This document shows, piece by piece, positions 1 through 7,162 of a DNA stretch of 9,911 nt (position 1 is its first letter; each line of letters starts with the position of its first letter). A program made the translations under genes and the position numbers. The stretch comes from Phototrophicales bacterium. GTDB taxonomy: Bacteria > Chloroflexota > Anaerolineae > Aggregatilineales > Phototrophicaceae. The stretch is taken from the NCBI GenBank assembly GCA_002794515.1, contig PGTJ01000073.1, positions 1 through 9,911 of the forward strand, written 5' to 3'. Under the pieces are notes generated by a model, which worked only from the letters and a program-made list of their open reading frames with translations, did not search any database and had not been told where the DNA came from.

Positions 1-612
1 CCTGAAGGCAAAAATCTGGTTGGCGCGTTCAAACAACCGATTTCTGTGTGGATAGATCCCGATGTGTTGACCACCTTGCCACCTCGTGAATGGCGCTGTG
101 GTATGGCAGAAGTCATCAAACATGGGTTGTTAGCCGATGAAAAATTACTCGACACCGATTTGCACCAGGTATCGCTTGCCGAAGAATTGATTAAACGGGC
201 GGTACAAGTCAAAGTGGATGTGGTGCAACGTGACCCCTACGAACATGGTGAGCGGGCGCATCTCAATTTGGGGCATACCTTTGGTCATGCCATTGAACAA
301 GTCACACATTATTCATGGGCGCATGGCGAAGCCGTTGGAGTGGGATTGTTATTGGCGACCATGCTCTCGCATCGGCTCGGATTATGTGATGAAGCGCTCA
401 TCCACCGTGTCGAGGCGATCTTAGCCCATACGGGCTTGCCCATACGCCTCAATGGACTCGATCCAGAAGCGATTTATGCCGCCATGTTCACCGATAAAAA
501 ACGCAAAGATGGCAAATTGCGCTTTATCTTATTGCGAGGAGTCGGTGCGCCAATGATTGTCGATGATGTACCGAAAGATGATGTGATTGCCGTGCTAATG
601 GCATTGCGATGA
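1..612 (+). CDS. aroB: 3-dehydroquinate synthase, C-terminal part (5' end outside window)
   Basis: AroB closes 3-deoxy-arabino-heptulosonate 7-phosphate into 3-dehydroquinate, the second step of the shikimate pathway; it is a cytosolic enzyme using NAD and a divalent metal. The reading frame is open from base 1 and gives 203 residues. The family is usually about 350-370 residues, so roughly the first 150, with the NAD-binding half, are missing. Visible family blocks are GKNLVGAF at the left edge, the GMAEVIKHGLL segment, the metal-binding block LNLGHTFGHAIE (about bases 262-297), HGEAVGVG with another metal-ligand histidine, and the FTDKKRKDGKLRF lysine-rich segment. The GTG at base 46 is internal, not a start. 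The stop overlaps the possible first ATG of aroQ, so the two genes are probably cotranscribed and coupled. The identification is firm. Confidence 0.96.
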   Translation, partial: PEGKNLVGAFKQPISVWIDPDVLTTLPPREWRCGMAEVIKHGLLADEKLLDTDLHQVSLAEELIKRAVQVKVDVVQRDPYEHGERAHLNLGHTFGHAIEQVTHYSWAHGEAVGVGLLLATMLSHRLGLCDEALIHRVEAILAHTGLPIRLNGLDPEAIYAAMFTDKKRKDGKLRFILLRGVGAPMIVDDVPKDDVIAVLMALR

Positions 613-617
613 AAGGG
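612..617 (+). promoter_or_regulatory. Ribosome binding site deciding the aroQ start
   Basis: AAAGGG ends 6 bases before the ATG at 624 and 3 before the ATG at 621. It lies downstream of the ATG at 609, so it cannot serve that one. This favours a start inside the short segment after the aroB stop. The placement is seen in the sequence; its use is inferred. Confidence 0.55.
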
Positions 618-623
618 TGTATG

Positions 624-1082
624 ATGACCAAAAAAATCCTCCTGCTCAACGGACCTAATCTCAATCTTCTTGGCACACGCGAGCCAGATGTTTATGGCTC
701 ACTCACATTGTCGGATATTGTCGCCTTAGCACAGGCGCATATCCGTCCTTATTCGGCGGAATTGCGTGCCGAACAATCTAACCACGAGGGGACATTGATA
801 GATTTATTGCATATGGCGCGTATTTGGGCAGATGGCGTAGTATTCAATCCTGGTGCCTATACCCACACATCAATCGCCCTGCGCGATGCGATTAGCGCCA
901 TCAACCTGCCTGTAGTAGAAATTCACCTGTCCAACATTCATGCCCGCGAGTCATTTCGGCATACCTCACTAATTGCCCCTGTGTGTGTGGGTCAGATTAG
1001 CGGATTTGGTTGGCGTGGGTATTTATTGGCATTAGATGCACTTTTAGGGCATCTTGGTGTGTTGCCCGCGCCACAATTGTAG
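624..1082 (+). CDS. aroQ: 3-dehydroquinate dehydratase, type II
   Basis: This small cytosolic enzyme dehydrates 3-dehydroquinate to 3-dehydroshikimate, the step after AroB. It is the dodecameric type II form, unrelated to AroD. From the ATG at 624 it is 152 residues, the usual size. Visible motifs are ILLLNGPNLNLLGTREP at residues 5-21 (with Arg19 of the mobile lid), the catalytic Tyr24, QSNHEG at 51-56, the substrate-binding FNPGAYTHTS at 74-83, the catalytic His101 in EIHLSNIHARE, and Arg112. Three in-frame ATGs lie close together, at 609, 621 and 624. The first overlaps the aroB stop as ATGA, but the purine tract AAAGGG at 612-617 is well placed for 621 or 624, and MTKKILLLNG is the typical amino end, so I prefer 624. 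With start 609 the protein would be 157 residues. Function is certain; only the start is open. Confidence 0.95.
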   Translation: MTKKILLLNGPNLNLLGTREPDVYGSLTLSDIVALAQAHIRPYSAELRAEQSNHEGTLIDLLHMARIWADGVVFNPGAYTHTSIALRDAISAINLPVVEIHLSNIHARESFRHTSLIAPVCVGQISGFGWRGYLLALDALLGHLGVLPAPQL

Positions 1083-1150
1083 AAAAATGGATATTTCATA
1101 TACCTGTTTGTTGGTCAATTTTGCCATAAGACATATCGCCCCTCTTTTTG

Positions 1151-1169
1151 TACAATGGATGATGATAAT
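1151..1169 (+). promoter_or_regulatory. Candidate -10 elements for glnA
   Basis: TACAAT at 1151-1156 and GATAAT at 1164-1169 each match the sigma-70 -10 consensus in five of six bases. They lie in the 163-base gap before glnA. Neither has a convincing TTGACA-like -35 at 16-18 bases, so this is only a plausible promoter zone. A T8 tract follows at 1173-1180 and a hairpin at 1189-1206, both of which would lie in or near the transcript leader. Confidence 0.25.
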
Positions 1170-1188
1170 TTGTTTTTTTTGTGTGCAA

Positions 1189-1206
1189 TGGCGGATTTTA
1201 CCGCCA
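1189..1206 (+). repeat. Perfect inverted repeat (hairpin) in the glnA leader
   Basis: TGGCGG, a 6-base loop ATTTTA, then CCGCCA form a perfect 6-bp G+C-rich stem. The repeat ends 39 bases before the glnA ATG. The T8 tract lies before the hairpin on the + strand, and on the - strand it would read as A8 after the hairpin, so it is not an intrinsic terminator in either direction. It could be an operator or a 5' leader hairpin. No known glutamine-sensing RNA is recognisable here. Confidence 0.5.
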
Positions 1207-1245
1207 CTAATACCTGCTAACTATTGATGATGAAAAGGTGTGGCG

Positions 1246-2580
1246 ATGACGACCAAACAAGCCATTTTATCCGCCATCAAAGACCAACATATTCGTTTTA
1301 TAGACCTATGGTTCACGGATGTGTTTGGCGTGGTCAAAAGTGTGACCATGCCCATTAGCGAAGTTGCGGATGTGATTGACCGTGGCACTCATTTTGATGG
1401 CTCATCCTTAGATGGATTTGCCCGGGTGGCGGAAAGCGATATGCTCCTCCTACCCGATTTGAACACCTTTGCCGTTTTGCCCTGGACAGATGGTGATGAA
1501 AAGACGGCACGGTTTATTTGTTCGGTTTATACACCACAAGGTAGCCCATTCATCGGCGACCCACGTTACATCTTGGCGCGTGCTTTGCAATATGCCAAAG
1601 ATATGGGGTATAGCTTCAAAATTGGTGTCGAGATGGAATTTTTCTTGTTCAAATCGGGGGCGAATGGTCGCCCAGATTTATCTGCCCCATTCGATGATGC
1701 CAGTTATTTCGATTTGCCCACCGAGAAAGCTAGCCATGTGCGCCGTAAAATGATCAGCACGCTTAATGCGCTTGGCATTTGTGTGAATGTGGCACATTCT
1801 GAAATCGGTCGTGGACAGCATGAGATTGAATTTAATTATGATGATGCACTGGTCACGGCGGATAATTTGCTCACGGCGCGGGTGGCATTACGCACAGTAG
1901 CCATGCAAATGGGTTTGCATTGCACATTTATGCCCCGTCCGATTGCCAATCAACCAGGGTCGGGTTTGCATACCCATCAGAGCTTGCATGATGCCAAAAC
2001 AGGCGATAATGTATTTGCCGATGTTGACCATGAATATGGATTATCCACCCTTGCGAGGCATTTTTTGGCGGGACAATTGGCGCATTCACGCGCCATGACC
2101 GCCGTGCTATCCCCATTGGTTAATTCATATAAACGACTTGGATACAGTTTTGAAGCACCGGTGTATGTCAGTTGGGCGCATACCAATCGCGCCGCCCTCA
2201 TCCGCGTGCCTGTTATCACCAAAGGCAAAGAGGCGCATACACGGCTTGAACTGCGTTCACCAGACCCAAGTACCAATCCTTATTTGGCGGCAACGGTCAT
2301 GCTCATGTCGGGCTTAGATGGGTTGCAAAATCATTTAGAATTGCCAGACCCGCTCGAAGAAACATTGGTTGAACAAAAACGCAATCGCTTACGCACCTTG
2401 CAACGCTTACCTGCCACACTTGGCGAAGCATTAGAGGCGTTACGTGCCGATGATGTGATGATGGATGCGTTGGGCGAATATATCGCCGACCGCTTTTTAC
2501 AAGCCAAGCAACAAGAATTTGATGCTTACAATCAGACCATCTCCCAATGGGAGCTGGATAATTATTTAGAGCGTTATTGA
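1246..2580 (+). CDS. glnA: Glutamine synthetase, type I (alpha-like)
   Basis: GlnA makes glutamine from glutamate, ammonia and ATP, the main entry of ammonia into metabolism; type I enzymes are cytosolic dodecamers. From the ATG at 1246 it is 444 residues, the length of the Bacillus-type enzyme. An alternative GTG at 1240 lies only 1 base after AAAAGG (1233-1238), whereas the ATG has a 7-base spacing, so I chose the ATG. Motifs in order are FDGSSLDGFARVAESDM (about 50-66), the metal-ligand VEMEF (about 128-132), GQHEIEF (about 190-196), the ATP/glutamate block GSGLHTHQSL (about 238-247), NSYKRL followed by the flap Glu in FEAP (about 293-305), NRAALIRVP, and LELRSPDPSTNPYLA. The segment carrying the adenylylated tyrosine in beta-type enzymes is not seen. 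Arg in GFARVAESD matches the feedback-inhibition Arg62 of Bacillus subtilis GlnA. The 3' end overlaps the converging aspartokinase gene by 7 bases. Confidence 0.96.
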   Translation: MTTKQAILSAIKDQHIRFIDLWFTDVFGVVKSVTMPISEVADVIDRGTHFDGSSLDGFARVAESDMLLLPDLNTFAVLPWTDGDEKTARFICSVYTPQGSPFIGDPRYILARALQYAKDMGYSFKIGVEMEFFLFKSGANGRPDLSAPFDDASYFDLPTEKASHVRRKMISTLNALGICVNVAHSEIGRGQHEIEFNYDDALVTADNLLTARVALRTVAMQMGLHCTFMPRPIANQPGSGLHTHQSLHDAKTGDNVFADVDHEYGLSTLARHFLAGQLAHSRAMTAVLSPLVNSYKRLGYSFEAPVYVSWAHTNRAALIRVPVITKGKEAHTRLELRSPDPSTNPYLAATVMLMSGLDGLQNHLELPDPLEETLVEQKRNRLRTLQRLPATLGEALEALRADDVMMDALGEYIADRFLQAKQQEFDAYNQTISQWELDNYLERY

Positions 2581-3995
2581 GGCAGTGGCGTTTTTTGTTT
2601 GTTGATAATGCGATGAATACGCCGTAATGCCCGATCGGCATCATGTGGCGCAACCACCACTGACAAACTGCAATGCGATGCCCCTTGTGATATTGCCAGT
2701 GTGGGAATGTCGTCTAATGCCACCAAAATATCGCCCAACAAACGTGGTGAATCGTTTAATCGCGTGCCAACTGCTGTGATGATGGTCACTGGGGTGAGTG
2801 TCCATTTAGAGTTGGCATTGCTCAGACGTGTTTCGAAATCGAGCATGATATGACGCAACGCATCGGGTCCCGCACTGGTGGGGATGATAAAACACAAAAA
2901 TCGTGCATGGGGAGATTGTGCCGTTATCAATACTTCTGGCTTCACGCCAATTGTTTGATAGAGCGATGCGTTAATCAGATGCAATATATCGCCCATATCG
3001 GCGGGTTCACTGGTCATCAGACCGATGCTCGGTGAACTGGTGATCGCTTTGATTTGTGGCGGAAAGTCGGGTGAGTTGGCATGAATGCGTGTGCCAGGGT
3101 GTTGGGGTTTGAACACATTTTTGACCAATAACGGGATATGATTCGCCTTAAGCGGGGCGACCATGCGCGTATGCAAAATTCGCGCTCCAAAATAAGTCAA
3201 TTCTGCCACTTCTGCATACGATAATTCCTCTATCACATGGGCATCATCCAATTCACGCGGATCTGCCGACATCATGCCATCGACATCTGCCCATATCCAC
3301 ACTTCTGATGACCCCGTACAAACAGCGAGGAGCGATGCGGTGAAATCGCTACCGCCACGTCCGAGTGTGGTTGGTTTGCCCGATGGTGTGCTACCGATAA
3401 AACCTGTGATGACTGGCACGAGGTTGCGCTCTAATAGTGGCATCAGGTTGGTTTGGATGTGTTCACGGGTGCGGGTTATATCGGCATTGGCATTGCCGAA
3501 TACATCATCGGTGATGATTAAGTCAAAGGCATCTAATGCTACACCCCGTATGTTGTTATGACGGAGCAGTGCGGCGATAATCCGTGCCGATAATCTTTCA
3601 CCCACGCCGATAATTGCATCGATATATTCGGCTACGGGCAAATTGACTGATGTCGGCTCGGATAGTGTTTGGCAAACATCCAACATATCAAATAATAGGC
3701 GGTCAATATCGGCTTTGAGCGCATTGCGTTCTTCTTCTTTTAACGGAAGTTGCTCGACCAATGCCAAATGACGGGTGCGGAGCGTGGCGACAATGCGCCG
3801 ATACCCGCGCCGATTGCCCAATTGTGCCAGATGCGCCGCCTCGATAAGCGCATCGGTCACACCATCCAAAGCCGATACAACGATGATGAGATGTTCCCAT
3901 CGTTCAAATTCTTGTAAGATAATGCTCACAACTTGCGGTAATGCGGTGGTCGTGCCAACCGTTGACCCGCCAAATTTCATGGTAAGAATGCCCAT
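2574..3995 (-). CDS. Aspartokinase, monofunctional, with two ACT domains
   Basis: Aspartokinase phosphorylates L-aspartate, the committed step to lysine, threonine, methionine and isoleucine; it is cytosolic and usually feedback-inhibited through its ACT domains. The protein is 473 residues and carries no homoserine dehydrogenase domain. The kinase domain covers about residues 3-305: KFGGSTVG at 7-14, GVGERLSA at 130-137, TTLGRGGSDFTAS at 209-221, ADVDGMMSADPR at 236-247, and AELTYFGARILH at 264-275. Two ACT repeats follow at about 316-385 and 402-465, the second with the typical ISQGAS turn. The usual KFGGTSV or KFGGSSV signature reads KFGGSTV here. The ATG at 3993-3995 has AGGA five bases upstream; the second ATG five codons in has no such site. 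The gene is divergent from the RicT-like gene and convergent with glnA. I leave the symbol blank because lysC, ask and thrA cannot be told apart here. Confidence 0.95.
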   Translation of the reverse strand: MGILTMKFGGSTVGTTTALPQVVSIILQEFERWEHLIIVVSALDGVTDALIEAAHLAQLGNRRGYRRIVATLRTRHLALVEQLPLKEEERNALKADIDRLLFDMLDVCQTLSEPTSVNLPVAEYIDAIIGVGERLSARIIAALLRHNNIRGVALDAFDLIITDDVFGNANADITRTREHIQTNLMPLLERNLVPVITGFIGSTPSGKPTTLGRGGSDFTASLLAVCTGSSEVWIWADVDGMMSADPRELDDAHVIEELSYAEVAELTYFGARILHTRMVAPLKANHIPLLVKNVFKPQHPGTRIHANSPDFPPQIKAITSSPSIGLMTSEPADMGDILHLINASLYQTIGVKPEVLITAQSPHARFLCFIIPTSAGPDALRHIMLDFETRLSNANSKWTLTPVTIITAVGTRLNDSPRLLGDILVALDDIPTLAISQGASHCSLSVVVAPHDADRALRRIHRIINKQKTPLPQ

Positions 3996-4012
3996 GATTA
4001 TCCTATAATAAC

Positions 4013-4027
4013 GCTGTATACCACAGC
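4013..4027 (-). promoter_or_regulatory. Candidate extended -10 promoter and inverted repeat before aspartokinase
   Basis: Read on the minus strand, TGGTATACA is an extended -10 (TGn plus TATACA, 4015-4023) about 20 bases before the aspartokinase ATG. The expected -35 position shows only a weak TTTCGC, which an extended -10 can tolerate. The box lies within a short inverted repeat, GCTGT/ACAGC with a 5-base spacer, so an operator overlapping the promoter is conceivable. Five-base arms occur often by chance. Confidence 0.35.
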
Positions 4028-4088
4028 ATGAACCAACGCGAAAAGTGTGTTAAACTTGTTAGTGAGACTAGCATTTTGCACACCGTTT

Positions 4089-4100
4089 GTCAATATTGAC
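4089..4100. repeat. Perfect 12-bp palindrome in the divergent intergenic region
   Basis: GTCAATATTGAC reads the same on both strands. It lies about 94 bases upstream of the aspartokinase start and 48 bases upstream of the RicT-like gene. Its right half contributes the TTGAC of a possible -35 box (TTGACG, 4096-4101) facing right. The best rightward -10 I can see is TTAAAA at 4123-4128, with a TG just before it, but the 21-base spacing is too long. The palindrome is seen; an operator role is inferred. Confidence 0.4.
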
Positions 4101-4147
4101 GGGGCAGATATTGTTTTATTGGTTAAAATAAAAGTTTAGAGGATGGA

Positions 4148-5248
4148 ATGAGTATAGATGATGTGGTCATCAACCACCCAACAGAGATCAAACAGCGTAA
4201 AGTCGCTGGGGTACGCTTTATCAAAATCGGCAAATTATATCACTTCGATTTGAGCGAATATCCACACCTGCAGGCGGGTGATTATGTGATTGTCGAGACA
4301 GCGCGTGGGCGCAATATGGGGCAAATTATCAGTTTCACAGAAGTGGATGAAACAACCGATGTGCGCCCAATTTTACGCCCCGCCACCCCCAGAGATTTGG
4401 TACTCAAGCAACAATGGGAAGCGCAACAAGATGAAGCCCTACAAATATTCATCGAGAAAGCCCAAAAAATTGGCATGTATCATGATGTTAAATTCATCGC
4501 CGCTTTGTACAATTATGATGGTTCTTTGCTGACTATCCTCATCACCGCCGAAGATCGGGTGAACACGGCGCCCCTCATCAACGAGACCAAGCGTCTTTTT
4601 TCGGCACAAATTGATATTCGCCAAATTGGTCCGCGGGATGTCGCCAAAATTTTAGGCGGATTTGGGGCATGTGGTGAGTTGCGTTGTTGCTCCACATTCC
4701 TGACCGATTTCAGCCCTATCTCGATTAAAATGGCAAAGGCGCAGGGGATATCGCTCAATCCGAGCGAAATTACCGGGATGTGTGGTCGTTTGCGCTGTTG
4801 TTTGGTTTATGAATATGAACAATATGTGGCGGCGCGGAAGACATTGCCCAAGCGCAACAAACGTGTTGGCACACCTGAAGGGGCGGGGCGTGTAGTCGAG
4901 GTTTATCCATTGACCGATAGTGTCTTGGTGCAACTCGAAACTGAAGGGCGCAAAATGTATAAGCGCGAAGATATTATCCCCATTGATGAACTCGAAGCCC
5001 TGCAGAAAAAAGCCAAAGAACCGTGTAGCAAACATGGTGATGAACCGTGTGATTGTGGCAAACCTGTTGGTGAACGGAATCAGGATAAAATTGGTGCATC
5101 GGCAGAATTGAGCGCACCTGCGCCAACTTCGCCCAAATCGGATGAAGTACTATCATCCACATCACCCAAAAAGAAAAAACGTCCGAATAACAGACAAGCT
5201 AAATTTAAGCGAGGCAAAGGCAAAAAAGATAAAGGCAAAGCAGAATGA
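4148..5248 (+). CDS. PSP1 / RicT (YaaT)-like protein with a Cys/His and lysine-rich C-terminal extension
   Basis: The protein has 366 residues and matches the PSP1 superfamily. In Bacillus the member RicT (YaaT) works with RicA and RicF in an iron-sulfur complex that affects RNase Y-dependent RNA processing; whether that holds here is inference. The core, about residues 15-280, includes the GDYVIVETARGRNMGQI strand block and two Cys clusters, GACGELRCC (Cys175, 180, 181) and GMCGRLRCC (Cys212, 217, 218), which fit the cluster-ligand cysteines of the family. About 85 further residues follow: a C-x2-H-x4-C-x-C motif (Cys293, His296, Cys301, Cys303), a low-complexity Ser/Pro stretch, and a tail very rich in lysine (341-364). 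The Bacillus protein is about 275 residues, so the tail is extra. The ATG has AGAGGA at 4138-4143. The stop overlaps the next start as ATGA. Confidence 0.88.
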   Translation: MSIDDVVINHPTEIKQRKVAGVRFIKIGKLYHFDLSEYPHLQAGDYVIVETARGRNMGQIISFTEVDETTDVRPILRPATPRDLVLKQQWEAQQDEALQIFIEKAQKIGMYHDVKFIAALYNYDGSLLTILITAEDRVNTAPLINETKRLFSAQIDIRQIGPRDVAKILGGFGACGELRCCSTFLTDFSPISIKMAKAQGISLNPSEITGMCGRLRCCLVYEYEQYVAARKTLPKRNKRVGTPEGAGRVVEVYPLTDSVLVQLETEGRKMYKREDIIPIDELEALQKKAKEPCSKHGDEPCDCGKPVGERNQDKIGASAELSAPAPTSPKSDEVLSSTSPKKKKRPNNRQAKFKRGKGKKDKGKAE

Positions 5249-5967
5249 CAAACCAAACAAAAACAGAACCATTACGTGTGATGGCGATTTATGCCCATCC
5301 CGATGACCCCGAATTTTTTAGCGGTGGCGCACTTGCCCGTTGGGCGGCGCGTGGCGCAGAGGTAATTATCGTCTTGGCGACCAGTGGAGATAAAGGCAGT
5401 GCCGACCCCAATATGACGCATGAACGCCTCATCGCCATCCGCGAAGAAGAAGAACGATGTGCCGCCCGTGTATTGGGGGCAACGGATGTGATATTTTTAC
5501 GTCATCCCGATGGTGAACTGCAACCCACACTTCAACTTCGCAAAGAACTCACGCGCCTCATCCGCATGAAAAAACCCGATATTGTCGTCACCTGCGATCC
5601 AACCATGTTTTGGTCTGGCACAGGGTATATTAATCATCCCGATCATCGGGCAATCGGCACTGCCACCATCGAAGCCGTATTTCCCACAGCGCGTGACCGC
5701 CTGAATTTTATCGAATTAGAGCGCGATGAAGGCTTGGATGTACATAAGGTGAAGTATGTTTATTTGGCAGTCCCCAACGAACCAACAACTCATATCGACA
5801 TCACCGATTATATCCCCATCAAAATTGCCGCCTTGCGCGAACATAAAAGCCAAATTCCCGATATGGAGGCGATGGAAGCGCGTGTGCGTGAACGGAGCCT
5901 TGACCCACAAGCCCCACCTGATGAACCGCGCTATATTGAACGGTATCGCTTATTCACATTAGCTTAA
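5245..5967 (+). CDS. LmbE / PIG-L family N-acetylglucosaminyl-type deacetylase
   Basis: Family members are zinc hydrolases that remove the acetyl group from N-acetylglucosamine conjugates, for example in bacillithiol (BshB), mycothiol (MshB) or lipid precursors. The substrate here cannot be told. The protein is 240 residues, normal for the family, with no signal peptide or membrane segment. The zinc motif AHPDDPEF is at 17-24, with the catalytic Asp expected in it. The second motif, NHPDHRAIG at 130-138, supplies another zinc-ligand histidine. The stretch IREEEERCAARVLGA and the FLRHPDGEL block (about 84-92) are also typical. The start overlaps the stop of the RicT-like gene as ATGA, so translation is probably coupled. 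No other bacillithiol gene (bshA, bshC) is in the window, so I do not assign bshB. Confidence 0.9.
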   Translation: MTNQTKTEPLRVMAIYAHPDDPEFFSGGALARWAARGAEVIIVLATSGDKGSADPNMTHERLIAIREEEERCAARVLGATDVIFLRHPDGELQPTLQLRKELTRLIRMKKPDIVVTCDPTMFWSGTGYINHPDHRAIGTATIEAVFPTARDRLNFIELERDEGLDVHKVKYVYLAVPNEPTTHIDITDYIPIKIAALREHKSQIPDMEAMEARVRERSLDPQAPPDEPRYIERYRLFTLA

Positions 5968-5968
5968 A

Positions 5969-5974
5969 AGAGGA
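5969..5974 (+). promoter_or_regulatory. Strong ribosome binding site of the M20 gene
   Basis: AGAGGA lies 5 bases before the ATG at 5980, immediately after the stop of the deacetylase gene. It supports the first of the two tandem ATGs (5980, 5983) and indicates independent initiation rather than coupling at this junction. Confidence 0.6.
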
Positions 5975-5979
5975 TTTTT

Positions 5980-7158
5980 ATGATGATAGATTTTAAGAAC
6001 GAAGCAGAAGCTCTGCGCGAAAAAGTGATCGCCTTCCGACGAGATTTTCATCAACATCCCGAAATCGCCTTTCAAGAGGTGCGGACATCCAGTATTGTCG
6101 CCGATGAATTACGACGCTTGGGTTTGGAGGTGCAAACGGGAATCGGCAAGACGGGCGTTGTCGCCATTTTAGAGGGTAATAGCGATGGTCCCACCGTGTT
6201 GGTGCGTGCCGACATGGATGCCTTGCCTATCCAAGAGGAAAATCAGACAGAATATGTCTCGCAACATCCGGGCAAAATGCACGCTTGTGGGCATGATGGG
6301 CATACGGCGATTGCCCTCGGTGTGGCGAACTTATTCGCCAAATACAGAGATCATATCAAAGGACGCATCAAATTTGTTTTTCAGCCCGCAGAAGAAATCG
6401 GCTCTGGCGCAACTGCCATGATTAAAGATGGCGCACTCGAAAATCCACGACCCGATGTGAGTTTGGGCTTACATTTGTGGAACACCATGCCACTCGGCAC
6501 ATTGGGTGTGGCAGATGGTCCCGTCATGGCGGGTTCATCAAGTTTTAGTGTGACCATCACGGGCAAAGGTGGACATGCCGCCATCCCTCATGAATGTATA
6601 GACCCTGTGCCTGTGGCGGCGCAAATCATCTTAGCCCTCCAGACCATTGTCTCTCGCAGTATCAGCCCACAAGATAACGCAGTTGTCTCTGTCACCAAGC
6701 TGAGCGCCAGTGATGCCTATAATATCATCCCCGAACAGGTGACATTGGCTGGCACATTCCGCTTTTTCAAAGTAGAAGTTCGTGATGTCATCGAAAAGCG
6801 TATCCGTGAAATTGCCACGGGAATCGCTACTGCATCTAACTGTACGGCAGATTTTTGGTTTCATCATGCCACCATCCCTGTGGTGAATCATCCCGATGTG
6901 AGCGCCAAAGCCCGTGAAGCATTCAAGAAACTCGTCCCACAAGAATTACATGTGCATCAAGAGCCGACAACGGGTGGTGAAGATATGGCATTTTTCATGC
7001 ACGATGTTCCTGGAATGTTCTTCTTTGTTGGATCGGCGAATGCCGAGCGCGGGTTGAATTATGGGCATCATCATCCTAAATTCGATTTTGATGAGGATGT
7101 GTTGCCGCTGAGTGTGGCATTGTTGGCATCGGCAGTCGCCGATTATGTGATGGCATAG
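5980..7158 (+). CDS. M20D family amidohydrolase (N-acyl-amino acid / hippurate hydrolase type)
   Basis: Enzymes of this group hydrolyse amide bonds of N-acylated or N-acetylated amino acids, and of relatives such as hippurate and auxin conjugates, using a two-metal centre; they are cytosolic. The exact substrate cannot be read from the sequence. The 392-residue length is standard. The amino end shows FRRDFHQHPEIAFQE (19-33). Metal and catalytic residues are Asp78 in VRADMDALP, Cys103 and His105 in MHACGHDGH, Glu138/139 in QPAEE (the first as general base), His164 in LGLHLW, and His364 in GHHHPKFD. The lid/dimerisation domain, about 184-300, starts at SFSVTITGKGGHAAIPH. TGGEDMAFF at 331-339 is typical of the group. 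All key residues appear intact. It lies 12 bases after the deacetylase stop and 4 bases before the next gene. Confidence 0.93.
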   Translation: MMIDFKNEAEALREKVIAFRRDFHQHPEIAFQEVRTSSIVADELRRLGLEVQTGIGKTGVVAILEGNSDGPTVLVRADMDALPIQEENQTEYVSQHPGKMHACGHDGHTAIALGVANLFAKYRDHIKGRIKFVFQPAEEIGSGATAMIKDGALENPRPDVSLGLHLWNTMPLGTLGVADGPVMAGSSSFSVTITGKGGHAAIPHECIDPVPVAAQIILALQTIVSRSISPQDNAVVSVTKLSASDAYNIIPEQVTLAGTFRFFKVEVRDVIEKRIREIATGIATASNCTADFWFHHATIPVVNHPDVSAKAREAFKKLVPQELHVHQEPTTGGEDMAFFMHDVPGMFFFVGSANAERGLNYGHHHPKFDFDEDVLPLSVALLASAVADYVMA

Positions 7159-7162
7159 CTTC

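Noticed and set aside
1143..1180. T-runs as an intrinsic terminator after aroQ
   Set aside because: No G+C-rich hairpin precedes either the T5 (1145-1149) or the T8 (1173-1180) tract.
1189..1206. Hairpin as a known glutamine riboswitch or glnA RNA motif
   Set aside because: Only a single stem is seen, without the conserved junction bases of known glutamine-binding RNAs.
1977..2276. Minus-strand open frame of 99 codons within glnA
   Set aside because: It is antisense to the conserved GS core, with no ribosome binding site or recognisable domain.
2629..2643. Imperfect inverted repeat ATGCCCGATCGGCAT as a terminator for glnA
   Set aside because: It lies inside the aspartokinase coding region, has only short arms and no T-run follows it.
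2303..2653. Minus-strand open frame of 116 codons across the glnA/aspartokinase junction
   Set aside because: It overlaps two real genes and has a composition typical of a shadow frame.
3274..3561. Plus-strand open frame of 95 codons
   Set aside because: It lies wholly inside the well-supported aspartokinase gene on the other strand and its protein resembles no family.
4652..5035. Minus-strand open frame of 127 codons
   Set aside because: It is antisense to the RicT-like core, whose cysteine motifs show that the plus strand is the coding one.
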